Shown here in pieces: positions 57,112-64,000 of a DNA stretch of 64,000 bases; position 1 is the first letter of the stretch; each line of letters opens with the position of its first letter. A model generated the notes under the pieces. The model had not been told where the DNA came from. It searched no databases and worked only from the letters and a program-made list of their open reading frames with translations. Origin of the DNA: Acinetobacter sp. CS-2 (GTDB taxonomy: Bacteria; Pseudomonadota; Gammaproteobacteria; Pseudomonadales; Moraxellaceae); contig NZ_CP067019.1 of NCBI RefSeq assembly GCF_016599715.1, positions 2,108,001 to 2,172,000 of the forward strand. The letters are read 5' to 3'. The position numbers and the translations under genes were made by a program.

Positions 57112-57560
57112 TGGCAATTCAACGTTCCGGACGCTTTGAGCGTATTAAAAAACCATTAAAAAGTGACATGAATGTTGTCCCTTATATCGACGTGATGCTG
57201 GTGCTGTTGGTGATTTTTATGGTCACTGCACCCATGATTACGACTGGTGTAAAAGTTGATTTGCCTCAAGCAAATGGTGCACCCATGCAGGCCGAAGACC
57301 GCCCTGCCATTGTCACGCTTGAAACAGATGGCACCATTAAACTTGAAGATAAATCACATAATAATGATGTACTCACACTCGATGAATTAAAAGCTGTACT
57401 GACTGAGTCACAACGTGAAGCGTCAGCACAGAAAAAACAAATGAGTGTACTGATTAACGGCAGTGAATCTCGTCCTTATGGTGAAGTCATGAAACTCATG
57501 TCTGCCTTACAGGATGCAGGATTAACTCAAGTGGGTTTACTGACTGAGCCATTAAAATAA
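57111..57560 (+). CDS. tolR: Tol-Pal system protein TolR
   Basis: This 149-residue protein has a short cytosolic N-terminus (KSDMNVVPYIDVMLVLLVIFM, cited in part PYIDVMLVLLVIFM, about residues 24-37), one membrane helix carrying the essential Asp, and a periplasmic domain. It couples proton flow to TolA. It overlaps tolQ and lies 3 bases from tolA. Confidence 0.95.
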   Translation: MAIQRSGRFERIKKPLKSDMNVVPYIDVMLVLLVIFMVTAPMITTGVKVDLPQANGAPMQAEDRPAIVTLETDGTIKLEDKSHNNDVLTLDELKAVLTESQREASAQKKQMSVLINGSESRPYGEVMKLMSALQDAGLTQVGLLTEPLK

Positions 57561-57563
57561 TTT

Positions 57564-58889
57564 ATGAAAGATTTTAAAAAGCCGCCTTTTAAACAAAATG
57601 CAGTTGCGATTGGCTTCACCCTTGGGGTGCATGTTATTGCAGTGGTTGGCTTGCTTTATCTGGGCATGAGTCAACCACCTGAGCCTCCCAAAAAGATCAC
57701 TACCATTTTAGTTAAACCTGAAGATTTAAAACCTGTCACACCTGAAGTCACAGAGTTTGATGAAACAGCAGACAAAAATGTCGCTGAACAAATCACCCAA
57801 ACAGCTGAACCAAGTGTTGAAGCTGCTCCTGTGATTCCAGTTACATCACCTACTCCAGCGCAAGCAAAACCTGATAGCAATAAAGCTGCACAGCAAGCGA
57901 AGGCTGCACAGCAAGCGAAGGCTGCACAGCAAGCGAAGGCTGCACAGCAAGCGAAGGCTGCTGCCGAAGCGATGCAAAAGGCTGAACAGCAGGCTGCTGA
58001 AAATGCAAAAGTCACTGAAGCGAATAAATTAAAAGTCCAAGCTGAGGCTGCTGCAAAAGCTCAGGCGAATGCTGCCGAGAAAGCCAAAGCCGATGCAGCT
58101 GTAAAGGCTAAAGCTGATGCTGCAAATAAAGCCAAGGCTGATGCCGCTGCAAAAGTGGAAGCAGATGCCAAACGTAAATTAGATCAGGCTGAACGTGCAA
58201 AAGCAGAAAAAGTAAAAGCGGATGCATTAAGAAAAGCAGAGGCGGATAAACAACATGCTGAAGCTGCTGCAAAAGCCAAAACTGATGCTACGAATAAAGC
58301 CAAGGCCGATGCCGCTACAAAAGCAAAAGTCGATGCTGCAAATAAAGCCAAGGCTGATGCCGCTGTAAAGGCTAAAGCTGATGCAGCGAATAAAGCCAAA
58401 GCAGATGCCTCTGCAAAAGCAAAAGTCGATGCTGCAAATAAAGCCAAGGCCGATGCTGCAGCAAAAGCTAAAGCCGATGCTGCAAATAAAGCCAAGGCTA
58501 ATGCCGCTGCAAAAGCTAAAGCGGATGCGGAAGCACGTGAACGTGCCGCGGAAGAAGCCAAGGCATCAGCCGCCAAACAGGCAGCGGAAGAAGCTGCAAC
58601 CAAAAAGGCTGAAGCCAAGAAAATTGCCTCAACAGCAAAACGTGATTTTGAAAATAAAATCAAACGTGCATGGGACATCCCAAGTGGCTCATCAGGTCAA
58701 AAAGCCACTGCCAGAGTCACTTTAAGTGATAGCGGTTCGGTTCAGTCCGTGATTGTCAACTCGAGCGACCCTGACATGAAAGCCAGTGTAGAAGCTGCTG
58801 TTCGAGCAGCTGCACCTTATCCAATGCCTTCAGACCCCGATGCACGACGTGAAGCAAGAACCTTTACTTCAAGCTTTACGGCGAGATAA
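57564..58889 (+). CDS. tolA: Tol-Pal system protein TolA
   Basis: This 441-residue protein spans the envelope. A single membrane helix (about residues 17-37) is followed by a Pro-rich part, a long helical domain (about residues 105-350) made of Ala/Lys/Gln/Asp repeats (AKADAANKAKADA and the like) and a C-terminal Pal/TolB-binding domain (KIKRAWDIPSGSSG onward, about residues 355-441). The repetitive domain includes four 18-base tandem repeats at DNA level (57889-57960). A terminator separates it from tolB. Confidence 0.94.
   Translation: MKDFKKPPFKQNAVAIGFTLGVHVIAVVGLLYLGMSQPPEPPKKITTILVKPEDLKPVTPEVTEFDETADKNVAEQITQTAEPSVEAAPVIPVTSPTPAQAKPDSNKAAQQAKAAQQAKAAQQAKAAQQAKAAAEAMQKAEQQAAENAKVTEANKLKVQAEAAAKAQANAAEKAKADAAVKAKADAANKAKADAAAKVEADAKRKLDQAERAKAEKVKADALRKAEADKQHAEAAAKAKTDATNKAKADAATKAKVDAANKAKADAAVKAKADAANKAKADASAKAKVDAANKAKADAAAKAKADAANKAKANAAAKAKADAEARERAAEEAKASAAKQAAEEAATKKAEAKKIASTAKRDFENKIKRAWDIPSGSSGQKATARVTLSDSGSVQSVIVNSSDPDMKASVEAAVRAAAPYPMPSDPDARREARTFTSSFTAR
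57889..57960 (+). repeat. four 18-bp tandem repeats in tolA
   Basis: GCACAGCAAGCGAAGGCT is repeated four times almost exactly, encoding AQQAKA units in the TolA helix. Each unit is 6 codons, so changes in copy number keep the frame. Confidence 0.85.
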
Positions 58890-58893
58890 CTAG

Positions 58894-58929
58894 AAGCCAC
58901 ATCAAATTCTGGTTGATGTGGCTTTTTTT
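58894..58929 (+). terminator. hairpin terminator between tolA and tolB
   Basis: AAGCCACATCAA and TTGATGTGGCTT form a strong stem with a T-run. tolB then likely has its own promoter in the following 160 bases. Confidence 0.8.
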
Positions 58930-59092
58930 GGCATTTAAACTGGATAGTCGATAAAACAGCCAAAATTTTATTCACTTTTCACAGTCTTATAACAGTTTAG
59001 TCATTATGATGGGCTTTCAATCACTCAAAATCATGCCATTATGTGACACAAGCAGATTCACAATAATTTATATTTTTTAGAGTACGTAGCAG

Positions 59093-60379
59093 ATGATGGA
59101 AATGACGCGTAAACATCTACTTTGCCTAACCATTTTGGCCGCTTTAAGCCCGGTATTAGCCACGCAATCCTATGCTCAATTACATCTGGAGATTGCTAAG
59201 GCACCTGAAGAAGCGCCAAAAATTGCCATTATTCCATTTAATAATGATCAAAGTATTTACCCAATCGTCGAAAATGACCTGAACCGTTCCGGTAAATTTT
59301 CCAGCGCTTCCAAAAATCTTCCTGCCACTGCAAGCATGAATAATCCGAATACAGAAGCATGGAAAGCTGCCGGTGTGCCTTATGTGGTAACCGGTACGGT
59401 AAAAACTACTGATAATGGCAGTTTTGAAGTTCATTATCAGCTCTATGACATAGAAAAACAGCAATACCTGTTAAATGAATTATTGACTGTACCGGCTTCG
59501 CGTATCCGTCAAGCTGGTCATATGATCAGTGATGCCATTTACCAGGCATTGACCGGTATTCCAGGTGATTTCAGCGGTCGTATCGCCTATGTACTGCGTA
59601 ACCCAGCAACACCGGAACAACGCTATACCCTACAAATTGCCGATACCGATGGTGAGCAGCCGAGAACCATTCTGACTTCCCGTGATCCTATCCTGTCACC
59701 GGCCTGGACCCCAGACGCAAAAAAAATTGCTTACGTTTCATTTGAAACCAAACGTCCGGCCATTTATGTACAGGACTTGGCTACAGGAAACCGTGAAAAA
59801 CTGGCCAGCTTCCGTGGACTGAATGGTGCGCCAAGTTTCTCACCGGATGGCAAGAGCATGCTATTTACAGCTTCCATGCATGGCAATCCTGAAATCTATC
59901 AAATGAACCTGGATACACGTGAACTACAGCGCATGACCAATGACAGTGCCATTGATACCGAAGCACGTTATGCTCCAGACGGTAAATCTTTTATTTTCAC
60001 CTCTGACCGCGGTGGTTCAGCACAGATTTATAGCTATAATTTTGCCAATAGCACAAGTAAGCGTCTGACCTTCCGTGGCGCATTTAATGCCCGTGGTACC
60101 TTAAGTGCAGATGGCAAAAAAATTGCTCTGGTTCATCGTCCAAGTGGTAGCAACTATAAAGTGGCCATCCAGGACATCAACACCGGTATTACTAACATTC
60201 TTACCCCGACCAGTCTGGATGAGTCACCAAGTTTCTCTCCAAATGGTCAAATGGTGGTCTATGCAACCCGTGAAGGAAACCGTGGTTTATTGTCTATCAT
60301 GTCACTGGATGGTCGTTTCCGCATGAACCTGCCAAGTGAACAAGGTGAAGTACGCGAACCAGCTTGGGCCCCTAAATAA
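59093..60379 (+). CDS. tolB: Tol-Pal system beta-propeller protein TolB
   Basis: This is a 428-residue periplasmic protein: a signal peptide (cleavage near SYA-QL), an N-terminal domain, and a six-bladed propeller with repeated motifs such as SPAWTPDAKKIAYVS, APSFSPDGKSMLFTA and ARYAPDGKSFIFTSD. It binds Pal and TolA. The first ATG (59093) is taken; a second start at 59099 is possible. It is followed by pal. Confidence 0.95.
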   Translation: MMEMTRKHLLCLTILAALSPVLATQSYAQLHLEIAKAPEEAPKIAIIPFNNDQSIYPIVENDLNRSGKFSSASKNLPATASMNNPNTEAWKAAGVPYVVTGTVKTTDNGSFEVHYQLYDIEKQQYLLNELLTVPASRIRQAGHMISDAIYQALTGIPGDFSGRIAYVLRNPATPEQRYTLQIADTDGEQPRTILTSRDPILSPAWTPDAKKIAYVSFETKRPAIYVQDLATGNREKLASFRGLNGAPSFSPDGKSMLFTASMHGNPEIYQMNLDTRELQRMTNDSAIDTEARYAPDGKSFIFTSDRGGSAQIYSYNFANSTSKRLTFRGAFNARGTLSADGKKIALVHRPSGSNYKVAIQDINTGITNILTPTSLDESPSFSPNGQMVVYATREGNRGLLSIMSLDGRFRMNLPSEQGEVREPAWAPK

Positions 60380-60435
60380 CAATACAAGCGAATTAATTTT
60401 ATTAATCTAAAGCAATGATAATCATGGAGATAAAG

Positions 60436-61005
60436 ATGAAAGTAGTTCAATTATTGGTACTTCCTGTTCTGGCTACAGCATTGGTGATGACAGGTTGTGC
60501 CAGCCGCAAGCCTGCTGCTGAAATTCAGGCAGGACAAAATCCGAGCGGGGCCACTACCGTCAGTACTGAAGGTTTAAGTGAAGATGCAGCCTTAAATGCA
60601 CAAAACCTGGCAGGTGCGTCATCTAAAGGTGTGACTGCTGCGAACAAAGCATTCCTAGCCAAGCGTGTGGTTCACTTTGACTATGACAGCAGTGAACTTT
60701 CAAATGAGGACTATCAAACCCTTCAGGCACATGCCCAGTTTCTTGTAGCCAATGCCAACTCAAAAGTTGCTTTGACCGGTCATACCGATGAACGTGGTAC
60801 CCGTGAATACAACATGGCCTTGGGTGAACGTCGTGCCAAGGCAGTAGAAAGTTTCTTGCTGACTAACGGTGTAGCTGCAACCCAGTTGGAAGCCGTAAGC
60901 TATGGCAAGGAAATGCCGGTTAATCCAGGTCATGACGAAAATGCATGGAAAGAAAACCGCCGCGTAGAAATCAACTACGAAGCCGTTCCGCCTTTATTAA
61001 AATAA
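60436..61005 (+). CDS. pal: peptidoglycan-associated lipoprotein Pal
   Basis: This 189-residue outer-membrane lipoprotein has a lipobox VMTGC (Cys at about residue 20) and an OmpA-like peptidoglycan-binding domain with FDYDSSEL and LTGHTDERGTREYNMALGERR (cited in part, GHTDERGTREYN). GGAGATAAAG precedes ATG 60436, so the upstream in-frame ATG at 60415 is not used. It anchors the outer membrane to peptidoglycan. The usual cpoB does not follow; a terminator does. Confidence 0.95.
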   Translation: MKVVQLLVLPVLATALVMTGCASRKPAAEIQAGQNPSGATTVSTEGLSEDAALNAQNLAGASSKGVTAANKAFLAKRVVHFDYDSSELSNEDYQTLQAHAQFLVANANSKVALTGHTDERGTREYNMALGERRAKAVESFLLTNGVAATQLEAVSYGKEMPVNPGHDENAWKENRRVEINYEAVPPLLK

Positions 61006-61018
61006 GGGTTACCATAAA

Positions 61019-61048
61019 AAAAGCGCTCAATTTGAGCGCTTTTTTTAA
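61019..61048. terminator. bidirectional terminator after pal
   Basis: AAAAAAAGCGCTCA pairs with TGAGCGCTTTTTTT. It lies between convergent pal and the small leftward gene, whose stop abuts the T-run. Confidence 0.85.
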
Positions 61049-61239
61049 GCTTTCTCAGATGCCTGAGATGCTTCTTGCGGATGCTGCATGGATTCAATCA
61101 GATCATGCTTGTTGAATTTTTTGTATTCAGGTTTAGCTTCATATGCTTTCCACGCCTCTTTCACTTTTTCGGCAGAAATATCATCTAAACTCATAGCTTC
61201 ATTTGGCGTTGGAGTCGCATCAAACTTTTGCGTTGTCAT
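61045..61239 (-). CDS. small hypothetical protein (64 residues)
   Basis: The start MTTQKFDATP (61239) has AGGAG 8 bases upstream. The product is acidic N-terminally and Lys/Glu-rich, with SAEKVKEAWKAYEAKPEYKK likely helical (about residues 23-42). No signal or membrane segment is seen. The function is unknown. Confidence 0.65.
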   Translation of the reverse strand: MTTQKFDATPTPNEAMSLDDISAEKVKEAWKAYEAKPEYKKFNKHDLIESMQHPQEASQASEKA

Positions 61240-61425
61240 AATTATGCTCCTATCACGTTTTCCATAACCTATAGAACTCAACATAGCATTTTCCACAGAA
61301 CTTACAAGAGTAAAATCGCGACAAATAGCAGAGTTTAATTGTTCTTTTGCCACGTTCTCATCTAAAATAGCTGCCCATATTCATTTGATAATTTTTTATC
61401 ATTTTCTAATTGGAGCTTTCCTGTC

Positions 61426-62400
61426 ATGTCATACCTCACCCTTTCCCAATATTTACAACAACAAAACGGGAATCTTACACCTGAATTGGCTCAAGTTATT
61501 GAAACAATTGGCAATACATGTAAAGACATCGATCAATTATTGCAAAAAGGTGCTTTGGCTGGTGTTTTAGGGAGTGCACAACACGAAAACGTTCAGGGTG
61601 AAGAACAAAAGAAACTTGATGTAATTTCAAATGATTATTTAATTAATGCTTTAAAAGTTCATCCACATGTGGGTGGCCTAGCTTCTGAAGAATTAGACGA
61701 ATTCACTCCTGCACAAGAAAACGGCAAGTATCTGGTATTGTTTGACCCATTGGATGGTTCCAGCAATATCGATATCAACATGTGTGTCGGGACCATTTTC
61801 TCTATTTTGCCTGCTAAAAATGCAGTGACTAAAGCTGAGGACTTTATGCAAGCCGGCACAAACCAGGCTGCTGCAGGTTACGTGCTTTATGGCCCATCCA
61901 CCATGATGGCGCTAACTGTAGGTGCCGGGGTGGTATTCTTTACTTTCGACCCTGAAAGCAAAGAATTTTTAATGACTTCTGAAAATATTCAGGTTGCTGC
62001 CGATACCAAAGAATATGCCATCAACGCATCGAATCAACGTCACTGGGAAGCACCGGTAAAACGTTATATTGATGAATTGCTTGCAGGCAAAACAGGCCCG
62101 CGTGAAAAAGACTTTAACATGCGTTGGGTGGCGTGTATGGTGGGTGATATTCACCGTATTCTTTGCCGTAGCGGTATTTTTATGTATCCATATGACACTA
62201 AAGATCCGAAAAAAGCCGGTCGTCTACGTTTAATGTATGAAGCAAACCCAATGAGTATGCTGATGGAACAGGCAGGTGGTGCATCTACCACTGGTCGTGT
62301 ACGTATTCTGGACATCCAGCCGACTGAACTTCACCAACGTGTACCTGTAGTGATTGGTTCTAAAAATGAAGTTGACCTCGTAACTGGCTATCATAATTAA
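61426..62400 (+). CDS. fbp: class I fructose-1,6-bisphosphatase
   Basis: This 324-residue gluconeogenic enzyme hydrolyses fructose 1,6-bisphosphate. The metal-binding motif [14 protein letters not shown] (about residues 105-118) and the C-terminal substrate segment [21 protein letters not shown] (cited in part, [19 protein letters not shown]) identify class I FBPase. GGAG precedes the ATG. It lies divergent from the small leftward gene. Confidence 0.95.
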   Translation: MSYLTLSQYLQQQNGNLTPELAQVIETIGNTCKDIDQLLQKGALAGVLGSAQHENVQGEEQKKLDVISNDYLINALKVHPHVGGLASEELDEFTPAQENGKYLVLFDPLDGSSNIDINMCVGTIFSILPAKNAVTKAEDFMQAGTNQAAAGYVLYGPSTMMALTVGAGVVFFTFDPESKEFLMTSENIQVAADTKEYAINASNQRHWEAPVKRYIDELLAGKTGPREKDFNMRWVACMVGDIHRILCRSGIFMYPYDTKDPKKAGRLRLMYEANPMSMLMEQAGGASTTGRVRILDIQPTELHQRVPVVIGSKNEVDLVTGYHN

Positions 62401-62411
62401 TTTTTCTTATA

Positions 62412-62442
62412 GCGGAAGTAAGTCCTCATAACTTGCTTCCGT
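62412..62442 (+). terminator. hairpin between fbp and the methyltransferase
   Basis: CGGAAGTAAGT and ACTTGCTTCCG pair with one G-U, but no T-run follows. It could be a weak attenuator. Confidence 0.35.
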
Positions 62443-62456
62443 GGATTTATTCTCCC

Positions 62457-63233
62457 ATGCCGACTATTTTTCTAGAATCAAAAGATAATCCCAAAATTAA
62501 ACACTTGCGTGGCTTAATTGAGCAGAATTCATATCGCAAAAAACAAGGTCAAACCGTACTTGAAGGCACCCATTTGTGTCTGGCCTGGTTAGCTGAAGAT
62601 AGAAAAATCAAATCTATTTTTACCACCGAACAGGCTTTAAGCCATCCTGATTTTGACCGTATTGCCGAGCAATACCAAGGTGCAGTCTTTGTCATTGGTG
62701 AATCCCTGTATAAAGATTTAAGTACGCTGGGCACCACACTGGCTTGTCTTGCCATCGTCGATTTACCCACTTCCCGTCATGCTTTAGATTTCACGGCAGA
62801 CACCTTAATTCTGGAAAATATTCAGGACCCTGGCAATGTCGGTACTTTACTCCGCTCCGCTGCTGCTGCCGGTATTCGACAAATTGTCTGCACCAAAGGT
62901 TCAGCTTCGCTTTGGTCACCACGAGTACTGCGTGCCGGAATGGGTGCACATTTCTCCTTGCATACTTATGAAAATGTGACACTGGAAGATATTTTGTCTC
63001 AATTCAAGATTCCGGTATATGTAACCAGTTCACATGAATCAGAAAGCTTGTATACGAAAGATTTGACCCAATCCTGTGTCTGGATTTTAGGCAACGAAGG
63101 TCAAGGGGTTTCTGAGTACGCCCTTGCACATGCACAAGCCGTTTCCATACCCCAGCCCGGCGGACAAGAATCCCTGAATGTTGCTATTGCGGGTTCAGTC
63201 TGTTTCTTCGAAATGGTTCGTCAGCGTTTATAA
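62457..63233 (+). CDS. SPOUT-class RNA 2'-O-methyltransferase
   Basis: This is a 258-residue TrmH/SpoU-family enzyme. An N-terminal substrate-binding domain (MPTIFLESKDNPKIKHLRGL) is followed by the knotted catalytic domain with ENIQDPGNVGTLLRSAAAAG (about residues 121-140), WILGNEGQGVS and IPQPGGQESLNVAIAG. It methylates ribose on rRNA or tRNA using SAM. The exact target is unknown. The ATG at 62457 is preferred over an upstream TTG. Confidence 0.9.
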   Translation: MPTIFLESKDNPKIKHLRGLIEQNSYRKKQGQTVLEGTHLCLAWLAEDRKIKSIFTTEQALSHPDFDRIAEQYQGAVFVIGESLYKDLSTLGTTLACLAIVDLPTSRHALDFTADTLILENIQDPGNVGTLLRSAAAAGIRQIVCTKGSASLWSPRVLRAGMGAHFSLHTYENVTLEDILSQFKIPVYVTSSHESESLYTKDLTQSCVWILGNEGQGVSEYALAHAQAVSIPQPGGQESLNVAIAGSVCFFEMVRQRL

Positions 63234-63378
63234 ACTGATCTTTCGTTACTTTATTTTAAACATCACTGATGGATGTTAAAAAATAGACTACACTAGAAAA
63301 ATAATATTATTTTTGTCAACCAAACCATTATTTTCAACGTTATATAACTATGAAATTGGAAATAATGGTGGGTATCCA

Positions 63379-64000
63379 ATGACAGGATTTTCCATCTCTA
63401 TGGATTCAGCACCAAAACAGTCTCAGTCAGAAAATTTAAGTACTCTGAAGAGTACGGCTGAACAACGCCTGAAGACTTTTATGCAGGATGTGACTGGACG
63501 TGCCTTGGTCATGATGGAAAGTGCGACTCAAGGTCAACAAGGTATCGCGATGGATTTGGTACAGGAAGCATTTATTTCCTTGCACAAAGCTTATGCTGAT
63601 AAATCGACTGATGAATGGTATCCCCTGTTTTACACCATCTTAAACCATAAACTGCAAGACTGGCGCAGAAAAGAAGCTCGTCGGGTGCAACCTTTTTCTT
63701 TTTTCAAGAAAGTCAGTCTGGATGATGACGATCTTGAGTTAAATGATATTGTCGATGAGACTACTCCTAGTCCATTCGATTTTCTTAATCAAGCCGTGAC
63801 TGCCGAAGAAATCAAAGAAGCCATCGCTCAGCTTCCTGTTCGCCAGCAGCAAGCTTTTATGCTTCGTGCTTGGGAAGGTTTTGATACACACACAACTGCA
63901 CAAATCATGCAGTGCAGTGAAGGGAGTGTAAAAACCCATTATCACCGTGCTATTCAAGGCCTCAAAGCTTCTTTAGCACATTTGAATCCATATCGTGGAG
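63379..64000 (+). CDS. sigma-70 family (ECF-like) RNA polymerase sigma factor, 3' end beyond window
   Basis: The frame is open to the window edge with 207 codons visible. Region 2 is seen around AMDLVQEAFISLHKAYADK (about residues 57-75) and region 4 around EAIAQLPVRQQQAFMLRAWEG ... GSVKTHYHRAIQGLKA. It resembles extracytoplasmic-function sigma factors with a variable linker rich in acid residues (SLDDDDLELNDIVDE). An anti-sigma gene may follow outside the window. The regulon is unknown. Confidence 0.85.
   Translation, partial: MTGFSISMDSAPKQSQSENLSTLKSTAEQRLKTFMQDVTGRALVMMESATQGQQGIAMDLVQEAFISLHKAYADKSTDEWYPLFYTILNHKLQDWRRKEARRVQPFSFFKKVSLDDDDLELNDIVDETTPSPFDFLNQAVTAEEIKEAIAQLPVRQQQAFMLRAWEGFDTHTTAQIMQCSEGSVKTHYHRAIQGLKASLAHLNPYRG

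Noticed and set aside
57889..57960. Tandem repeats considered as a CRISPR-like array
   Set aside because: The units are adjacent without spacers, are 18 bases long, and encode the TolA helix.
58184..58678. A 164-codon frame opposite tolA, rich in Ala, Ser and Leu
   Set aside because: It is a mirror of the repetitive tolA helix; composition artefacts in repeat DNA keep the opposite strand open.

Overview
The window looks like a chromosomal segment of an Acinetobacter species (Gammaproteobacteria, Moraxellaceae), probably outside the A. baumannii group. The reasons are a CarO-type outer-membrane protein next to dapD, the lepA-lepB-DUF4845-rnc-era-recO-pdxJ gene order, an ybgC-tolQRA-tolB-pal cluster, moderately AT-rich DNA, and AT-rich spacers with short T-tailed hairpins. 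This is inference from family recognition, not from a database search.

Layout. 1-3.7 kb: the end of a GGDEF protein, a small conserved protein, a long OmpW-like barrel, and an MFS transporter with a small membrane protein. 3.9-7 kb: a TauD/TfdA dioxygenase, a chromate-type transporter and a 21-cysteine copper-binding bundle protein. 7-9.7 kb: sthA and lipA, divergent. 9.87-10.74 kb: a complete IS5-family (IS427-like) element with a 3-bp target duplication. 10.75-18.5 kb: a long leftward cluster for tRNA modification, vitamin B6, recombination, RNA processing, protein secretion and translation (miaE, pdxJ, recO, lipoprotein, era, rnc, DUF4845, lepB, lepA) plus a thioesterase. 18.6-20 kb: a DegP-like protease. 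20.18-20.97 kb: an intact IS1-family element with perfect 25-bp inverted repeats and an 11-bp target duplication, just upstream of nadB. 22.7-25.7 kb: leftward thioesterase, tmk, mltG, pabC. 25.8-32.6 kb: a sulfate-uptake regulon (two sulfate-binding proteins, a hydrolase, cysT, cysW, cysA and a CysB-type regulator), in which cysW is frameshifted by a 5-bp tandem duplication. 32.7-34.1 kb: a decayed barrel remnant and carO. 34.4-37.8 kb: dapD, queE, queC, a secreted protein and a peroxiredoxin. 37.9-39.5 kb: an ArgO/LysE exporter diverging from an ArgP-like regulator that carries an in-frame stop. 39.5-43 kb: YceI, NadM, enoyl-CoA hydratase, nitroreductase and NIF3-like genes. 43-54 kb: purL, dgt, ruvA and ruvB interspersed with AT-rich accessory membrane proteins. 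54-61 kb: an M20 amidohydrolase and the Tol-Pal cluster. 61-64 kb: a small protein, fbp, an rRNA methyltransferase and the start of a sigma factor.

Most of the window is housekeeping. The unusual parts are: (1) four copies of a three-hairpin intergenic repeat (about 42.6, 44.2, 51.2 and 53.3 kb) with a constant architecture and compensatory sequence changes, placed around two AT-rich accessory genes that both seem to start with TTG; (2) two regulatory or transport genes broken by single simple lesions (cysW, argP-like); (3) two fresh-looking insertion sequences; and (4) a conserved element of about 33 bp upstream of both sulfate-binding-protein genes, a candidate CysB site. I saw no CRISPR array, tRNA, rRNA or prophage.
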